In this document: positions 55,461 to 64,000 of the stretch, piece after piece | How positions within the stretch are numbered: position 1 is the first letter of the stretch | Layout: every line of letters starts with the position of its first letter | Source: Coriobacteriia bacterium | Lineage (GTDB): Bacteria > Actinomycetota > Coriobacteriia > Coriobacteriales > Eggerthellaceae | Length of the DNA: 64,000 nucleotides | Assembly (NCBI GenBank): GCA_030537355.1 | Contig: JAUNNF010000001.1 | Coordinates: forward strand, 1-64,000 | Direction of reading: 5' to 3' | Position numbers and translations under genes: made by a program | Notes under the pieces: generated by a model | What the model saw: only the letters and a program-made list of their open reading frames with translations | Databases searched by the model: none | Told to the model about the DNA's origin: nothing

Positions 55461-56706
55461 AATTGACATAGAAAAAAACGGCGACTTCATAAATGTTGGG
55501 GAAATTTTTGGTAACAATTATACCGATGCTTGTTTTGTATACAGTAAATCTTATCTGGAGTCTGAACAGCCAGTGCCTATCTCTATCAGTATGCCTCTAA
55601 CAAAAGAGCAATTTAGTCCTGACATTACTCGTAATTACTTTTCTGGTTTATTGCCTGAAGGTTTCCTTCGAGAATCAATTGCTCAAAATTTGCACATCAA
55701 TCAAGAAGACTATCTATCAATTCTTTTAATACTAGGACAAGAGTGTCTTGGAGCCATAATTGTATATCAAGATGACCGTACTAAATATTCAGCTGAATAC
55801 ATACCAATAAACAAACAACAAATAGCAGAACTAGCTAGAGAAGGTGCAACAAAATCAATATCAATGATACAAGAAGCTCACCTATCATTAACAGGCGCAT
55901 CTGGTAAAGTGGGCTTGTACTTAAACGAAAGCAACAATAAATGGTACCTACCAAAATATACAGCTCCAAGTACACACATTGTAAAACAAAGCCATGTAAG
56001 GCTAAAAAATATTGTTATAAACGAACTTCTTTGCACAAAAACCGCTCGTAGACTTGGAATAAACACAGCAGATGCTTTTATTATTGGAAAAGAAAAAAAT
56101 GGAGAAAATATTTTGTTTGCAACAAAACGTTATGACAGAATATTGTCAAAGAAAAAAATTTGCGGATTGTATAAACCATATAGATTGCATCAAGAAGATT
56201 TTGCACAGGCACTAAATATTAACAATCAAAACAAATACGAAACTGATAACAAAACATATTTCAAAAAAATGATTGAGCTTATCAACTCTTATTCGTCAGA
56301 TCCACTAAGTGACACTGAAAAACTCTGGAAAATAACTATTTTTAATATTTTAATAGGAAATACAGATGCACATATTAAAAACTTTTCTCTTTTATACAAT
56401 TCAAACCTTAACAGCTTACGACTCGCCCCTGCTTATGATCTTGTTAGCACAGTAATATATACAGAGAGCACACGTAATATGGCCTTTAGTATTGGAGGAG
56501 AACGTAACCTTGACAATATAAATTTTGATTCATTAGTACATCAAGCTAAACAAGCAAATATTAATCCAGCTATTGTTAAACGTTGGTATGATGATATTTA
56601 TTCAAATTTCACTAGTGCATTATATAAATCTGCCGAAGAAATAGGCCCTGTAGCAAAAAAAATTGCTGATAAAATTATTCGTTTAGGTGGATTTAAGAAT
56701 TTTTAA
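55447..56706 (+). CDS. hipA: HipA-family serine/threonine kinase toxin
   Basis: A 419-residue protein, full length for the family. The N-terminal HipA domain contains SISMPLTKEQF and NYFSGLLPEG; GASGKVGLYL is the nucleotide loop; the catalytic segment GNTDAHIKNFSLLY lies near residue 304 and LAPAYDLVST follows (the metal-binding Asp). HipA homologues phosphorylate glutamyl-tRNA synthetase or other targets and cause dormancy. All catalytic residues I can identify are intact, so it may be active. It forms a two-gene toxin-antitoxin unit with hipB. Confidence 0.92.
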   Translation: MKHYKIDIEKNGDFINVGEIFGNNYTDACFVYSKSYLESEQPVPISISMPLTKEQFSPDITRNYFSGLLPEGFLRESIAQNLHINQEDYLSILLILGQECLGAIIVYQDDRTKYSAEYIPINKQQIAELAREGATKSISMIQEAHLSLTGASGKVGLYLNESNNKWYLPKYTAPSTHIVKQSHVRLKNIVINELLCTKTARRLGINTADAFIIGKEKNGENILFATKRYDRILSKKKICGLYKPYRLHQEDFAQALNINNQNKYETDNKTYFKKMIELINSYSSDPLSDTEKLWKITIFNILIGNTDAHIKNFSLLYNSNLNSLRLAPAYDLVSTVIYTESTRNMAFSIGGERNLDNINFDSLVHQAKQANINPAIVKRWYDDIYSNFTSALYKSAEEIGPVAKKIADKIIRLGGFKNF

Positions 56707-56903
56707 AAATGCCTGCCTCAGCGTTGATTGTTAAAACAGGAATTCACTAAAAATCTAATGTGGCAGATAATTTTAATAAACCCGAATTTCAGAATCCGCA
56801 TTAAATGATGATTATGCTTTTTTTCAAAAAATGCATATTATGAAAAGATTAATAGAACACAGATTAAACACATAGAATGTAAGCGTAAACAGATAACTAT
56901 GTA
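56707..56903. other. Short non-coding stretch after hipA
   Basis: AT-rich, no conserved frame. It appears to be decayed DNA between hipA and the ATPase fragment. Confidence 0.4.
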
Positions 56904-57173
56904 ATGAAGCAATTAATTTCAAATAATATTCATCCATATTATTGGGGTATTCAAAGCACGCACGAAGTTGAATTTGTTATAAGAAGTAAAACTGACGGTG
57001 TAATTCCTATTGATGTCAAATCAGGTAAAAATACAAGGTCTACAAGCGCAAAATCATTTAGGCAAAAATACAACTCCAAATACATAATTAAAGCATCTAC
57101 CAAAAATTTTGGCAAAGAAAACGGCATTGTAAATATTCCACTATATGCAGCCTGCTTAATTAACGAGGATTAG
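56904..57173 (+). pseudogene. C-terminal fragment of a DUF4143-type AAA ATPase
   Basis: The 89-residue frame matches the end of DUF4143 ATPases: HPYYWGIQSTHEVEFVI, GVIPIDVKSGKNTRS, SKYIIKASTKNFG and NIPLYAACL. The ATPase half is missing. It is the complementary part to the fragment at 54796 but on the other strand, so either one gene was split by inversion or two copies decayed. Confidence 0.75.
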
Positions 57174-57560
57174 CGAAGCTATGTACCTAAAGCTGCAATT
57201 GTAAATTATTTAAACAAATCTTACAATTTGGGAAGATTTTTAATTATTGCGGGTGGCAATATTAAACAAGTATTACATATCTGTCATTCCTTAGGATTAG
57301 ACTTATACGTTAGCCCCAGGGGAGAATAAACATTTATCACAAACATTAAGCAATAGGCTTATCAGAACAAACAAAAAATAAAGATACCGACTTTTGGATA
57401 GATAAATTTTAGATAACGCAAAACCCAGAATTAAAGTTGTTAATAGTTTTCTTGGTAAGTAAACAAGATAGTGTCAAGAGTCTTAACCAAATACTCAAAG
57501 TTGCTTACTCACTAATTAATTTGTTAAAACAAATTTATAAATTTTATTTTAAAATTAAAA
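57174..57560. other. Decayed region before the second BspA gene end
   Basis: The frame of the ATPase fragment continues after its stop codon for about 45 codons (SYVPKAAIVNYLNK, ending YVSPRGE), which could be another gene remnant I cannot name. The rest shows no coding pattern. Confidence 0.35.
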
Positions 57561-57596
57561 CAAAATTCCTCAGACGTGAAGTCTGAGAGAATTTTG
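57561..57596 (-). terminator. Terminator of the second BspA-like gene
   Basis: On the minus strand CAAAATTCTCTCAGAC and GTCTGAGGAATTTTG form a long stem with a 5-nt loop, followed by TTTTAATTTT. It begins 14 nt after the stop codon. Confidence 0.85.
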
Positions 57597-57610
57597 TTTG
57601 TTTTAGGGTT

Positions 57611-60600
57611 TTAGGTATTTTGAAAAGTCCTGCAAACCAAGACATAATGGATTGTGGTATCGCTTCGGTTGTTGATGCTGCTCCAGATGTCGGCGGCCGA
57701 GTTCCAGCGGAACGCCTTCTTAGAAGTTTCAGTACACGAAGACAAGAAGCAGCCGTACTGCCCACCAAAACCTTCTGAGGTTGGGCCTGGATTGTAAGCT
57801 TTCCAAATATCTGTTAGACTTACACCTTCATATTCCGCTGGGTCTGTTCTTCCTCCAGATGGATTACCATTAAGTCTATATACCTGCTCTGTATCCTCTG
57901 TACCACCTACAAGATTATCCTTTATAAACGTTTCTTTTACACCAGTAGCATCACTTGGGTAAGCTGTAGCTTGACCTTCGTTTTCAATGTAGAATGTATT
58001 ATTCCATGAGTCTTTTATAGAACGAAGTGTTTTAAACGAACCTTCCCCTGTGTAGGACGAAGCACAGAAAGTAGTTCCTTCTTTTGTGCCACCTAAATCA
58101 CTTTGTTGATACTTACCGCCAGCTCCTGTTTTTTTAAGTTCATTTCCAGCAGCATCGTAGAAAGTAATATCATCACTTAAGCTATCACCTGCAACAGGGA
58201 AATATTGATGGTCATCTACAGTTAGTGACTTCTTTTGTTTTGGATTAAATTCCCTGCAAACCAAGACATAAAAGCTGCCGGGATTGCCTTTGGGGATGCT
58301 GCGCCAGCCGCTGTAGTTCGAGTTCCAGAGGTACGCGTTATTCTTATTGTCAGCACACGACGACCAGAAGCAGCCGGTCGCCCCACCAAAACCAGATGAG
58401 CTATGGCCTGGATTGTAAGCATTCCAGATATCTGTTAGACTAACACCTTCGTATGTAGCTTTAGTCCCTCTTGTACTAGGATTACCATTAAGTCTATATA
58501 CCTGCTCTGTATCCTCTGTACCACCTACAAGCTTATTTTTTAGAGTTTCAGTTATTTCTGTTGCACTATAAGGATAACTTCCACTAGAATTATCCACAAA
58601 AGCATTACTCCATAATGTATCTATAGAACGAAGTGTTTTAAACGAACCATCCCCTGTGTAGAACGAAGCACAGAAAGTAGTTCCTTCTTTTGTGCCACCT
58701 AAATCACTTTGTTGATACTTACCGTCAGCTCCTGTTTTTAAAAGTTCATTTCCAGCAGCATCGTAGAAAGTAATATCACTACTTAAGCTATCACCTGCAA
58801 CAGGGAAATATTGATGGCCATCAACAGTTAATGACTTTCTTCTAAAGCTTGCAAAAAAGGTTTTAGTGCCCACATCATATGAACAATTATCAAATACATA
58901 ACCACCATTTGGAGTTGCCGTTACTGTATGCGAATTTCCATCAGTACCTTTATATGTAATCGTTTGCTCTTCTTTAGGTACTTTTTCTCCACCAGCTACA
59001 GTAATAGATGTTACTGTAGTGTCTCCTTCTTTCCATTCTCCGTTTTCGTCAGTCTTAAGGCTGTATGTTATTGGTTTTGGATTAAATTCCCTGCAAACCA
59101 AGACATAATTGCCTGTGGAACCGATTCGTTTGCTGGAGTCCCACTCGTTTGCTCTCGAGCCCCAGCGGTACGCTTCACCATATTGACCAGAAGATTTAGC
59201 CCACGAAGACCAGAAGCAGCCGTACTGCCCACCAAAACCATCTGAGGTTTGGCCTGGATTGTAAGCTTTCCAAATATCTGTTAGACTTACACCTTCATAT
59301 TCCGCTGGGTTTGTTCTTTCTCCTTCTTTACCATTAAATCTATATACCTGCTCTGTATCCTCTGTACCATCTACAAGGTGATCTCTTTTAAAAGAATCCT
59401 TCACACCAGTAGCTTCACATGGGTAAGTTGTAGCTGAACCTTCGCTTTCAATGTAGAATGTATTATCCCATATGTCTGGTATAGAACGAAGTGTTTTAAA
59501 TGAACCTGTACCTGAGTATTGTGTAGCACCTGTTAAATCACTTTGTTGATACTTACCGCCAGCTCCTGTTTTTGAAAGTTCATTTCCATCAGCATCGTAG
59601 AAAGTAATATCATCACTTAAGCTATTACCTGCAACAGGGAAATATTGATGGTCATCTACAGTTAGTGGCTTTAAAGCTGGCTTTTCTTTTGTCTGAGCTT
59701 TAAACATTATATCACCTGTAACAGTACCACTCTCAGCCGCTTTTTCGCCAATCATCCATTTATCAAATATCCAGTCATCACCATCAGTATATTGGATAAC
59801 TTTATCATCTCCGCTACCAATAGTAATTTTTTTGTTGACGTTGTCTACAGTATATGAAGTGCCTTCAGGAACATCAAAAGGGCCACCTGTGATTGTTCCA
59901 TGTCCTTCCTCAACAGGTTCAACACTTACTTCGTGAGTTGATGGTTGTGTAGCACCAAATTCCTTGGCGAGGACAACAGCAAAAGGAGAAGTTAAAGCCA
60001 TCGTCCACCAACCTTTAAAGTCTTTTAGTACATAAAAAACCATTGCACCACCGGTAGCATGATAATTACCCCATAGTTGAAATGAATTAGGTGACAAAAG
60101 CCTTCCGTTATTTTGTCCATAACTGAAATAAAAACCTGAATCATTATCAGCGTTACCATATTCAACTTCGTTTATTAATGGAATAAATTTATCGTATTCA
60201 CTTTCAGCATTCCAACTACTACCAAACTTATCACTTAATTGTGCGGTTTCTATACCATTATTATTACCAGATTTATCTTTTTGATATTTTGTAACAAAGT
60301 CAGAAGCATAACTCGTTGCATGTCCTCCTTGATCACCCTCAAATGCCTTATTCCACGCCATATCTCTAGTTGTGTAACACTTAAGAGCTGGTGCAGATTC
60401 ATCTACTTTATGATAATAAAGTGTAGTTGTTTTTTCGCCTTCTGTTGGCTGCAAAGCTTCGTAAATTTTTGCCATAGTGATGTTTTCCATAGGAATTTCT
60501 ATGTAAGCATCACCATTCTTTACAGCAAATTTATAACCTGCTACTTCACTTGCACTATTAAATGCAGGATAGAAATCAATAGGATTATCCTCACCAGCCG

Positions 60601-63600
60601 CTTCTGCTTGCATTGGTTTCCAATCTATAGGTGCTGGTTTTGCCCATGGGATAGCATCTGGGTTACCATAATCTCCATCAGTATATTCTGGTGTGCCTTC
60701 TCCAATATAATTAAATATTCCTGTTGAGGCCACACCATTCATCCAGGAATCCGTACTTGTATAGTAGCTATCTCCCTCTTTAGGAAACTTTTTAAAACCA
60801 ACATTTATCTCTTTAAGACTAGAACAACCATTAAACATACTACTATAACAGCCTGAAGTAATCTGTGGATCTAATTCATCAATAGGAGCCATTAAGTCAG
60901 GTGCTTTTTCAAGAGAAGTACAATTTTCAAACATGTAAGAATAACAATAGGCACTTATGTTTTTTGCAGGTAATAGACCTTCAGGTATTGTAGTTAATCC
61001 TATGCAGCTATAAAACATGCCTTCATAACAACCCCAAGTTAAGTTTTCAGCAGGTAATAGACCTTCAGGTATTGTAGTTAATCCTGTGCAGTCATCAAAC
61101 ATACTCTTGTAACATTCACTCTTTAGTGTGGTAAAAGGCAAAAATCCTGAGTTAACAGAAAGAAGATTAGCTGAATCATCCATATTGCCAAACAACCACG
61201 CAAAACAACCATCATCACCAGGTATTGTTCTAATTATACTCTCATCCGTTAAATCCCCATAAACAAGTGATGTAGCTTCTCCTGATACTCGAAATTTTTT
61301 GTTTACACTTATTTTATTAGGCAAAATATATTTTTCACCATATATGTCTATATTAGATGCAAAACCGGCATGGTGAGTATTATCATCAAAATAATTTTCA
61401 CCTTTTAAGTAAACTTTATTGCCTTTAACAAGATGCTCAATAAACCAATCTTCATGCTCCTCCGAATTAAACTTTATCCACTTTCCATCATCAATTTTAT
61501 AAGAAAGATCTAATTTATCATCAGAAGCTTCTTGAATAATAGATAAAGTTGCAGGGGTATCAGCTGTTGCTGTATCATCATCAATGTTAATACAACAATA
61601 ATCAGGCTCTACAGGAGCGGTTGGACCAGTAAAATATCCACAAGCGTCTGGCTGAACTCCACCTTGAGCCTCATCGTAATTATCAATTTTAGCAAAGGTC
61701 TTGTTAGTTAAATCATCGCCACTCTTACCAGAACGTTCCGCTATATTATTTAATGAAGTTCCTTTGGCTCCTGCAAGGGAAGTACATCCTTCAAACATAT
61801 GTTTAGAGGATTCACATGCATCTGTTAATGCCCAATTGCTATCTACAATTATTTTCTGAAGGTTTGTGCAACCAGAAAACATTCCGTATACATCTGTAAT
61901 ATTTGATGTATTTTTAATAAAACTTAAATCTATATATTCCAATGCATTACAACCAGAAAACATTTGCATTAAGGATGTTAAGCTTTCACCTAAAGTTAAA
62001 TTAGGATTAAATTTTACATTTTTTAATTCATGTAAATTACTAAACATTATATTAAATGAAGTTGCATGGCTAAAATCAACATTTGTTAAATCCAAAGACT
62101 TATATGAATGAGGGACTTCTTCATCACCTGCAAACATCAACGTGAAATTTTCAATATTTCGTCCATACTTTTCGCCTCTAGAATTTTCATTAAATATACA
62201 ATTTGTAAAATATGATCCAGAAAATGGAGATCCATGATTTTCGTAACCAGTAATTCCTGGAAAAGAATCAGCACCAACTACAAGATTGCCATTAAATTCT
62301 GTACCTTTAAGCATATCCCAGACTTCATCAATTGAATAGCTTGTACATTCTGTTAAGTCTAGATTAGCAGTTTTTGAATCTGCAGATTTAGCACCCATAA
62401 GCAAGGAAATCAACCTCTCTACTTTGCTTGGTATATTATTCCAGCCTGTAACACAACTTTCATCACCATTACTTACAAAATTTTTCATAGATGCAAAATA
62501 AAAATCTAAATTAGAAATAGGTTCACCTCCGTGACCAGCATCCTTGTTATAACAATATTTAGCATCTTTAAAACTTTCTGCAAAGTTTATGTGATGTGGT
62601 TGTACGAGACTCGTTATCTCCTCGCCATCTTGGTGAATCCATTCTGGAAATAATTCTTCATAAGAACTTGAGTATTTAATATTATATACTTCTTTTACTT
62701 TACCAAATTGCTCATGACCTTCAATTGTAGCTCCAGGAATGTATGTGTTTTCATCATATACAAATTCCATAAGAGTGTCTTTATTGTCATTGTCTTGGTA
62801 AACAACAGCCTTAGCTACTCTAGGATCGTAATCTATATCAGTAAAGTAACCTGGGTTTTCGTCATCTACGTCAACAAAAGCATATTTAACATCGTCAGAT
62901 GTAAACGGTGTAGAGTGACCAGTTTTACTATGACCTACTAAGTTTGTACATCCTTCAAATGGCATAAAGCCGCTAAGAGTTGTTTCCCTTTTCCATAAAC
63001 TTGAATTTGCTTTTATGGTTGTAAGATTCTTACAATCACAGAATGTTTGTGAAAGATTAGCATTAGGACTAGAACTAAATGAAGATAAGTCTAATTGTGT
63101 TAATGACGAGCATCCGTAAAACATAAAACTAAAATTTGAAACTTTTTCGGTATTGAAAGACGTTAAATTCACTTCAGTTAATGATTTACAACCAATAAAC
63201 ATTTGTTTAAATGTAGTTGCACGAGCAGTATTAAAAGACGATAAATTTAAATTTGTTAATGACTCACAGTTACAAAACATATAAGAAAAGTCTGTTACTC
63301 TTGAAACGTCAAATTTATCTAGTCCGGAAAATGTCTTTGCTTTTTTTAAATTATCGTAAAACAACCAAGAAGTATTATTAAATTTTAAATGAATATTACC
63401 TTCTACAACTACAGATGTTATATTTGCATACGAAGCCCAAGGCATAGTAAATCCGCCATCTAAAATCTCCTTTTTTTGTTCTTTTGCATTGTCGGTTTGA
63501 AGTGCTGATAAATATAAAGTTTGTCCATCTAGACTTACTCCCCACCAAGCAGTAGGCTCTTCTAATTTCCAATGGCCTGTGGATGTCGGTTGAGGAAGTG

Positions 63601-64000
63601 ATTCACTTACAGTTTCTCTAATTGTAGCGTCGCAATACACATAAACATCATCTTCATTAATGATTTTTCCTGTCCACATTTCAGATTTTTCTTTGTCTTT
63701 AGGAAAGGAAGTCCAACCTCTAATATCAATTTCGAGTACTTTAGGATCGTTATAGAGCATATAGCTCATATTAAAATCACGATCATCATACTTTAATTTA
63801 GATCCATCAAAATCTTTAAACAATTTATTATTAGCCAAAGCAAATTCTAGGTTTGTAGCGCCTGTTAGTTCAAATGCAGCTTTATGCATAATATCATTAG
63901 AAAATCCATTACCTTGTTTAGCTTCAGACACAGCAGTATAATTAAACATAGCTTTTGCATTAGTAACATTCTCTAAACCTTTAGGAAGAGAATTTGTATT
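57611..64000 (-). CDS. BspA-like surface protein with three C-terminal lectin-like modules (partial, N-terminus outside the window)
   Basis: At least 2129 residues; the frame is open to the window edge, so the start is missing. Visible N-terminal part contains DUF285 (BspA LRR) repeats such as MFSGCTNLQKI and MFYGCSSLTQLDLSSF. A middle part (~1200-1450) is without clear family, and an InlB-like repeat (GHGTITGGPFDVPEGTSYTV) follows. The C-terminus holds three ~200-residue modules beginning SLTVDxHQYFPVAG and ending (F)YVLVCR(E/T)F, like FGE/C-type-lectin or Fibrobacter-paralogue modules (GCFWSS core). The end has no LPXTG. The start of the visible frame (LPKGLENVTNAKAMFNY) matches the first BspA protein (LPGGLENVTNAYAMFSY), so the two are paralogues. 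Confidence 0.85.
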   Translation of the reverse strand, partial: NTNSLPKGLENVTNAKAMFNYTAVSEAKQGNGFSNDIMHKAAFELTGATNLEFALANNKLFKDFDGSKLKYDDRDFNMSYMLYNDPKVLEIDIRGWTSFPKDKEKSEMWTGKIINEDDVYVYCDATIRETVSESLPQPTSTGHWKLEEPTAWWGVSLDGQTLYLSALQTDNAKEQKKEILDGGFTMPWASYANITSVVVEGNIHLKFNNTSWLFYDNLKKAKTFSGLDKFDVSRVTDFSYMFCNCESLTNLNLSSFNTARATTFKQMFIGCKSLTEVNLTSFNTEKVSNFSFMFYGCSSLTQLDLSSFSSSPNANLSQTFCDCKNLTTIKANSSLWKRETTLSGFMPFEGCTNLVGHSKTGHSTPFTSDDVKYAFVDVDDENPGYFTDIDYDPRVAKAVVYQDNDNKDTLMEFVYDENTYIPGATIEGHEQFGKVKEVYNIKYSSSYEELFPEWIHQDGEEITSLVQPHHINFAESFKDAKYCYNKDAGHGGEPISNLDFYFASMKNFVSNGDESCVTGWNNIPSKVERLISLLMGAKSADSKTANLDLTECTSYSIDEVWDMLKGTEFNGNLVVGADSFPGITGYENHGSPFSGSYFTNCIFNENSRGEKYGRNIENFTLMFAGDEEVPHSYKSLDLTNVDFSHATSFNIMFSNLHELKNVKFNPNLTLGESLTSLMQMFSGCNALEYIDLSFIKNTSNITDVYGMFSGCTNLQKIIVDSNWALTDACESSKHMFEGCTSLAGAKGTSLNNIAERSGKSGDDLTNKTFAKIDNYDEAQGGVQPDACGYFTGPTAPVEPDYCCINIDDDTATADTPATLSIIQEASDDKLDLSYKIDDGKWIKFNSEEHEDWFIEHLVKGNKVYLKGENYFDDNTHHAGFASNIDIYGEKYILPNKISVNKKFRVSGEATSLVYGDLTDESIIRTIPGDDGCFAWLFGNMDDSANLLSVNSGFLPFTTLKSECYKSMFDDCTGLTTIPEGLLPAENLTWGCYEGMFYSCIGLTTIPEGLLPAKNISAYCYSYMFENCTSLEKAPDLMAPIDELDPQITSGCYSSMFNGCSSLKEINVGFKKFPKEGDSYYTSTDSWMNGVASTGIFNYIGEGTPEYTDGDYGNPDAIPWAKPAPIDWKPMQAEAAGEDNPIDFYPAFNSASEVAGYKFAVKNGDAYIEIPMENITMAKIYEALQPTEGEKTTTLYYHKVDESAPALKCYTTRDMAWNKAFEGDQGGHATSYASDFVTKYQKDKSGNNNGIETAQLSDKFGSSWNAESEYDKFIPLINEVEYGNADNDSGFYFSYGQNNGRLLSPNSFQLWGNYHATGGAMVFYVLKDFKGWWTMALTSPFAVVLAKEFGATQPSTHEVSVEPVEEGHGTITGGPFDVPEGTSYTVDNVNKKITIGSGDDKVIQYTDGDDWIFDKWMIGEKAAESGTVTGDIMFKAQTKEKPALKPLTVDDHQYFPVAGNSLSDDITFYDADGNELSKTGAGGKYQQSDLTGATQYSGTGSFKTLRSIPDIWDNTFYIESEGSATTYPCEATGVKDSFKRDHLVDGTEDTEQVYRFNGKEGERTNPAEYEGVSLTDIWKAYNPGQTSDGFGGQYGCFWSSWAKSSGQYGEAYRWGSRANEWDSSKRIGSTGNYVLVCREFNPKPITYSLKTDENGEWKEGDTTVTSITVAGGEKVPKEEQTITYKGTDGNSHTVTATPNGGYVFDNCSYDVGTKTFFASFRRKSLTVDGHQYFPVAGDSLSSDITFYDAAGNELLKTGADGKYQQSDLGGTKEGTTFCASFYTGDGSFKTLRSIDTLWSNAFVDNSSGSYPYSATEITETLKNKLVGGTEDTEQVYRLNGNPSTRGTKATYEGVSLTDIWNAYNPGHSSSGFGGATGCFWSSCADNKNNAYLWNSNYSGWRSIPKGNPGSFYVLVCREFNPKQKKSLTVDDHQYFPVAGDSLSDDITFYDAAGNELKKTGAGGKYQQSDLGGTKEGTTFCASSYTGEGSFKTLRSIKDSWNNTFYIENEGQATAYPSDATGVKETFIKDNLVGGTEDTEQVYRLNGNPSGGRTDPAEYEGVSLTDIWKAYNPGPTSEGFGGQYGCFLSSCTETSKKAFRWNSAADIWSSINNRSDTTIHYVLVCRTFQNT
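57646..57760 (-). other. Hypervariable segment of module C
   Basis: Same flanks. The codons at the positions listed for module B are GCC, GCC, GAC, ATC and AGC, AGC, ATC, followed by AAC AAC. GC is visibly above that of the rest of the gene. Confidence 0.75.
58271..58381 (-). other. Hypervariable segment of module B
   Basis: Same flanks as module A. GC about 58% by hand count (64 of 111). Variable codons before and after the invariant TGG are AAC, TAC, AGC, GGC and CGC, AGC, ATC, all ending in C. Confidence 0.75.
59108..59226 (-). other. Hypervariable segment of module A
   Basis: Flanked by conserved DNA coding for GFGG and for YVLVCR. GC about 54% by hand count. Four codons longer than the others; codons around the Trp are GGC, AGA, GCA, AAC, GAG. 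Confidence 0.7.

Larger units (their letters stand above)
57611..59668 (-). repeat. Three tandem ~600-bp module repeats in the second BspA gene
   Basis: Copies lie at about 59085-59668, 58240-58834 and 57611-58228; a 240-bp linker with an InlB-like unit separates the first two. Long stretches are near identical in DNA (for example around the EDTEQVYR and GVSLTDIW codons). Confidence 0.9.

Noticed and set aside
57174-57320. In-frame continuation after the ATPase fragment as a real gene
   Set aside because: It has no start codon or ribosome site, is about 45 codons long and matches nothing I can name; kept only as a note on decayed DNA.
60239-60727. A 162-codon open frame on the plus strand inside the second BspA gene
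   Set aside because: It lies opposite a well-supported coding frame, is rich in Cys, Phe and Ile as expected of an antisense shadow, and has no ribosome site.
1-64000. CRISPR arrays, insertion sequences, integrases or a reverse transcriptase
   Set aside because: I looked for spaced direct repeats, transposase or integrase motifs and the (Y/F)xDD reverse transcriptase motif in the translated frames and saw none. The absence of the reverse transcriptase is the main weakness of the retroelement hypothesis.

Overview
The window looks like a chromosomal segment of a low-GC member of the Actinomycetota, most likely class Coriobacteriia (an Atopobiaceae-like organism). That placement is inference: there is no 16S rRNA gene here. 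It rests on the packed scpA-scpB-rluB-aroA-cmk-plsC-ispH cluster, start codons that include TTG and GTG, several promoters whose -10 box lies exactly 7 nt before the start codon (leaderless mRNA geometry, common in Actinomycetota), and large BspA-type surface proteins typical of gut or oral anaerobes. A low-GC Bacillota host is the main alternative.

Layout. 1-8.5 kb is a very AT-rich accessory block that looks like a defence island: a TIR protein fused to a beta-rich middle and a GNAT acetyltransferase, a TIR-NACHT-like NTPase whose frame is broken at an A9 run, and a two-gene operon of a tandem AAA+ ATPase and a phosphoesterase-DUF6273 fusion. 8.6-26.2 kb is core genome: tRNA-Arg, maf, a long leftward unit (M18 aminopeptidase, ATP-grasp ligase, stand-alone riboflavin kinase, oppBCDFA) and a nine-gene overlapping operon from an M50 protease through scpAB, rluB, aroA, cmk, a HAD lipoprotein and plsC to ispH. 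26.1-34.2 kb holds tRNA-Ser, a GH3 acyl-amido synthetase/M20 amidohydrolase pair, a divergent glutamate-cysteine-ligase/ATP-grasp fusion, a DUF2207 membrane protein and tmRNA. 34.5-48.5 kb holds a DUF559-like protein, two tandem AGCS symporters, a lipoprotein cyclophilin with rsmI, and a leftward block (O-antigen-ligase-like protein, fructose PTS, DegV, HPF, argS, prepilin peptidase, GPH sugar symporter).

48.6-64 kb is a surface-variation region. Two giant BspA-like proteins flank a decayed area that contains an intact hipBA module, a partial hipB duplicate and fragments of a DUF4143-type ATPase gene. Two features stand out. The first BspA operon appears to be driven by a promoter whose -35/-10 spacer is a G9 tract, the layout of a slip-strand phase-variable promoter. 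The second BspA protein ends in three tandem lectin-like modules whose last ~40 codons differ sharply between copies, are GC-rich (about 54-58% by hand count in the two copies I counted) and are dominated by NNC codons at variable positions, as expected if AAC codons had been diversified by adenine mutagenesis in a diversity-generating retroelement. No reverse transcriptase or template repeat is visible in the window, so that interpretation is open.
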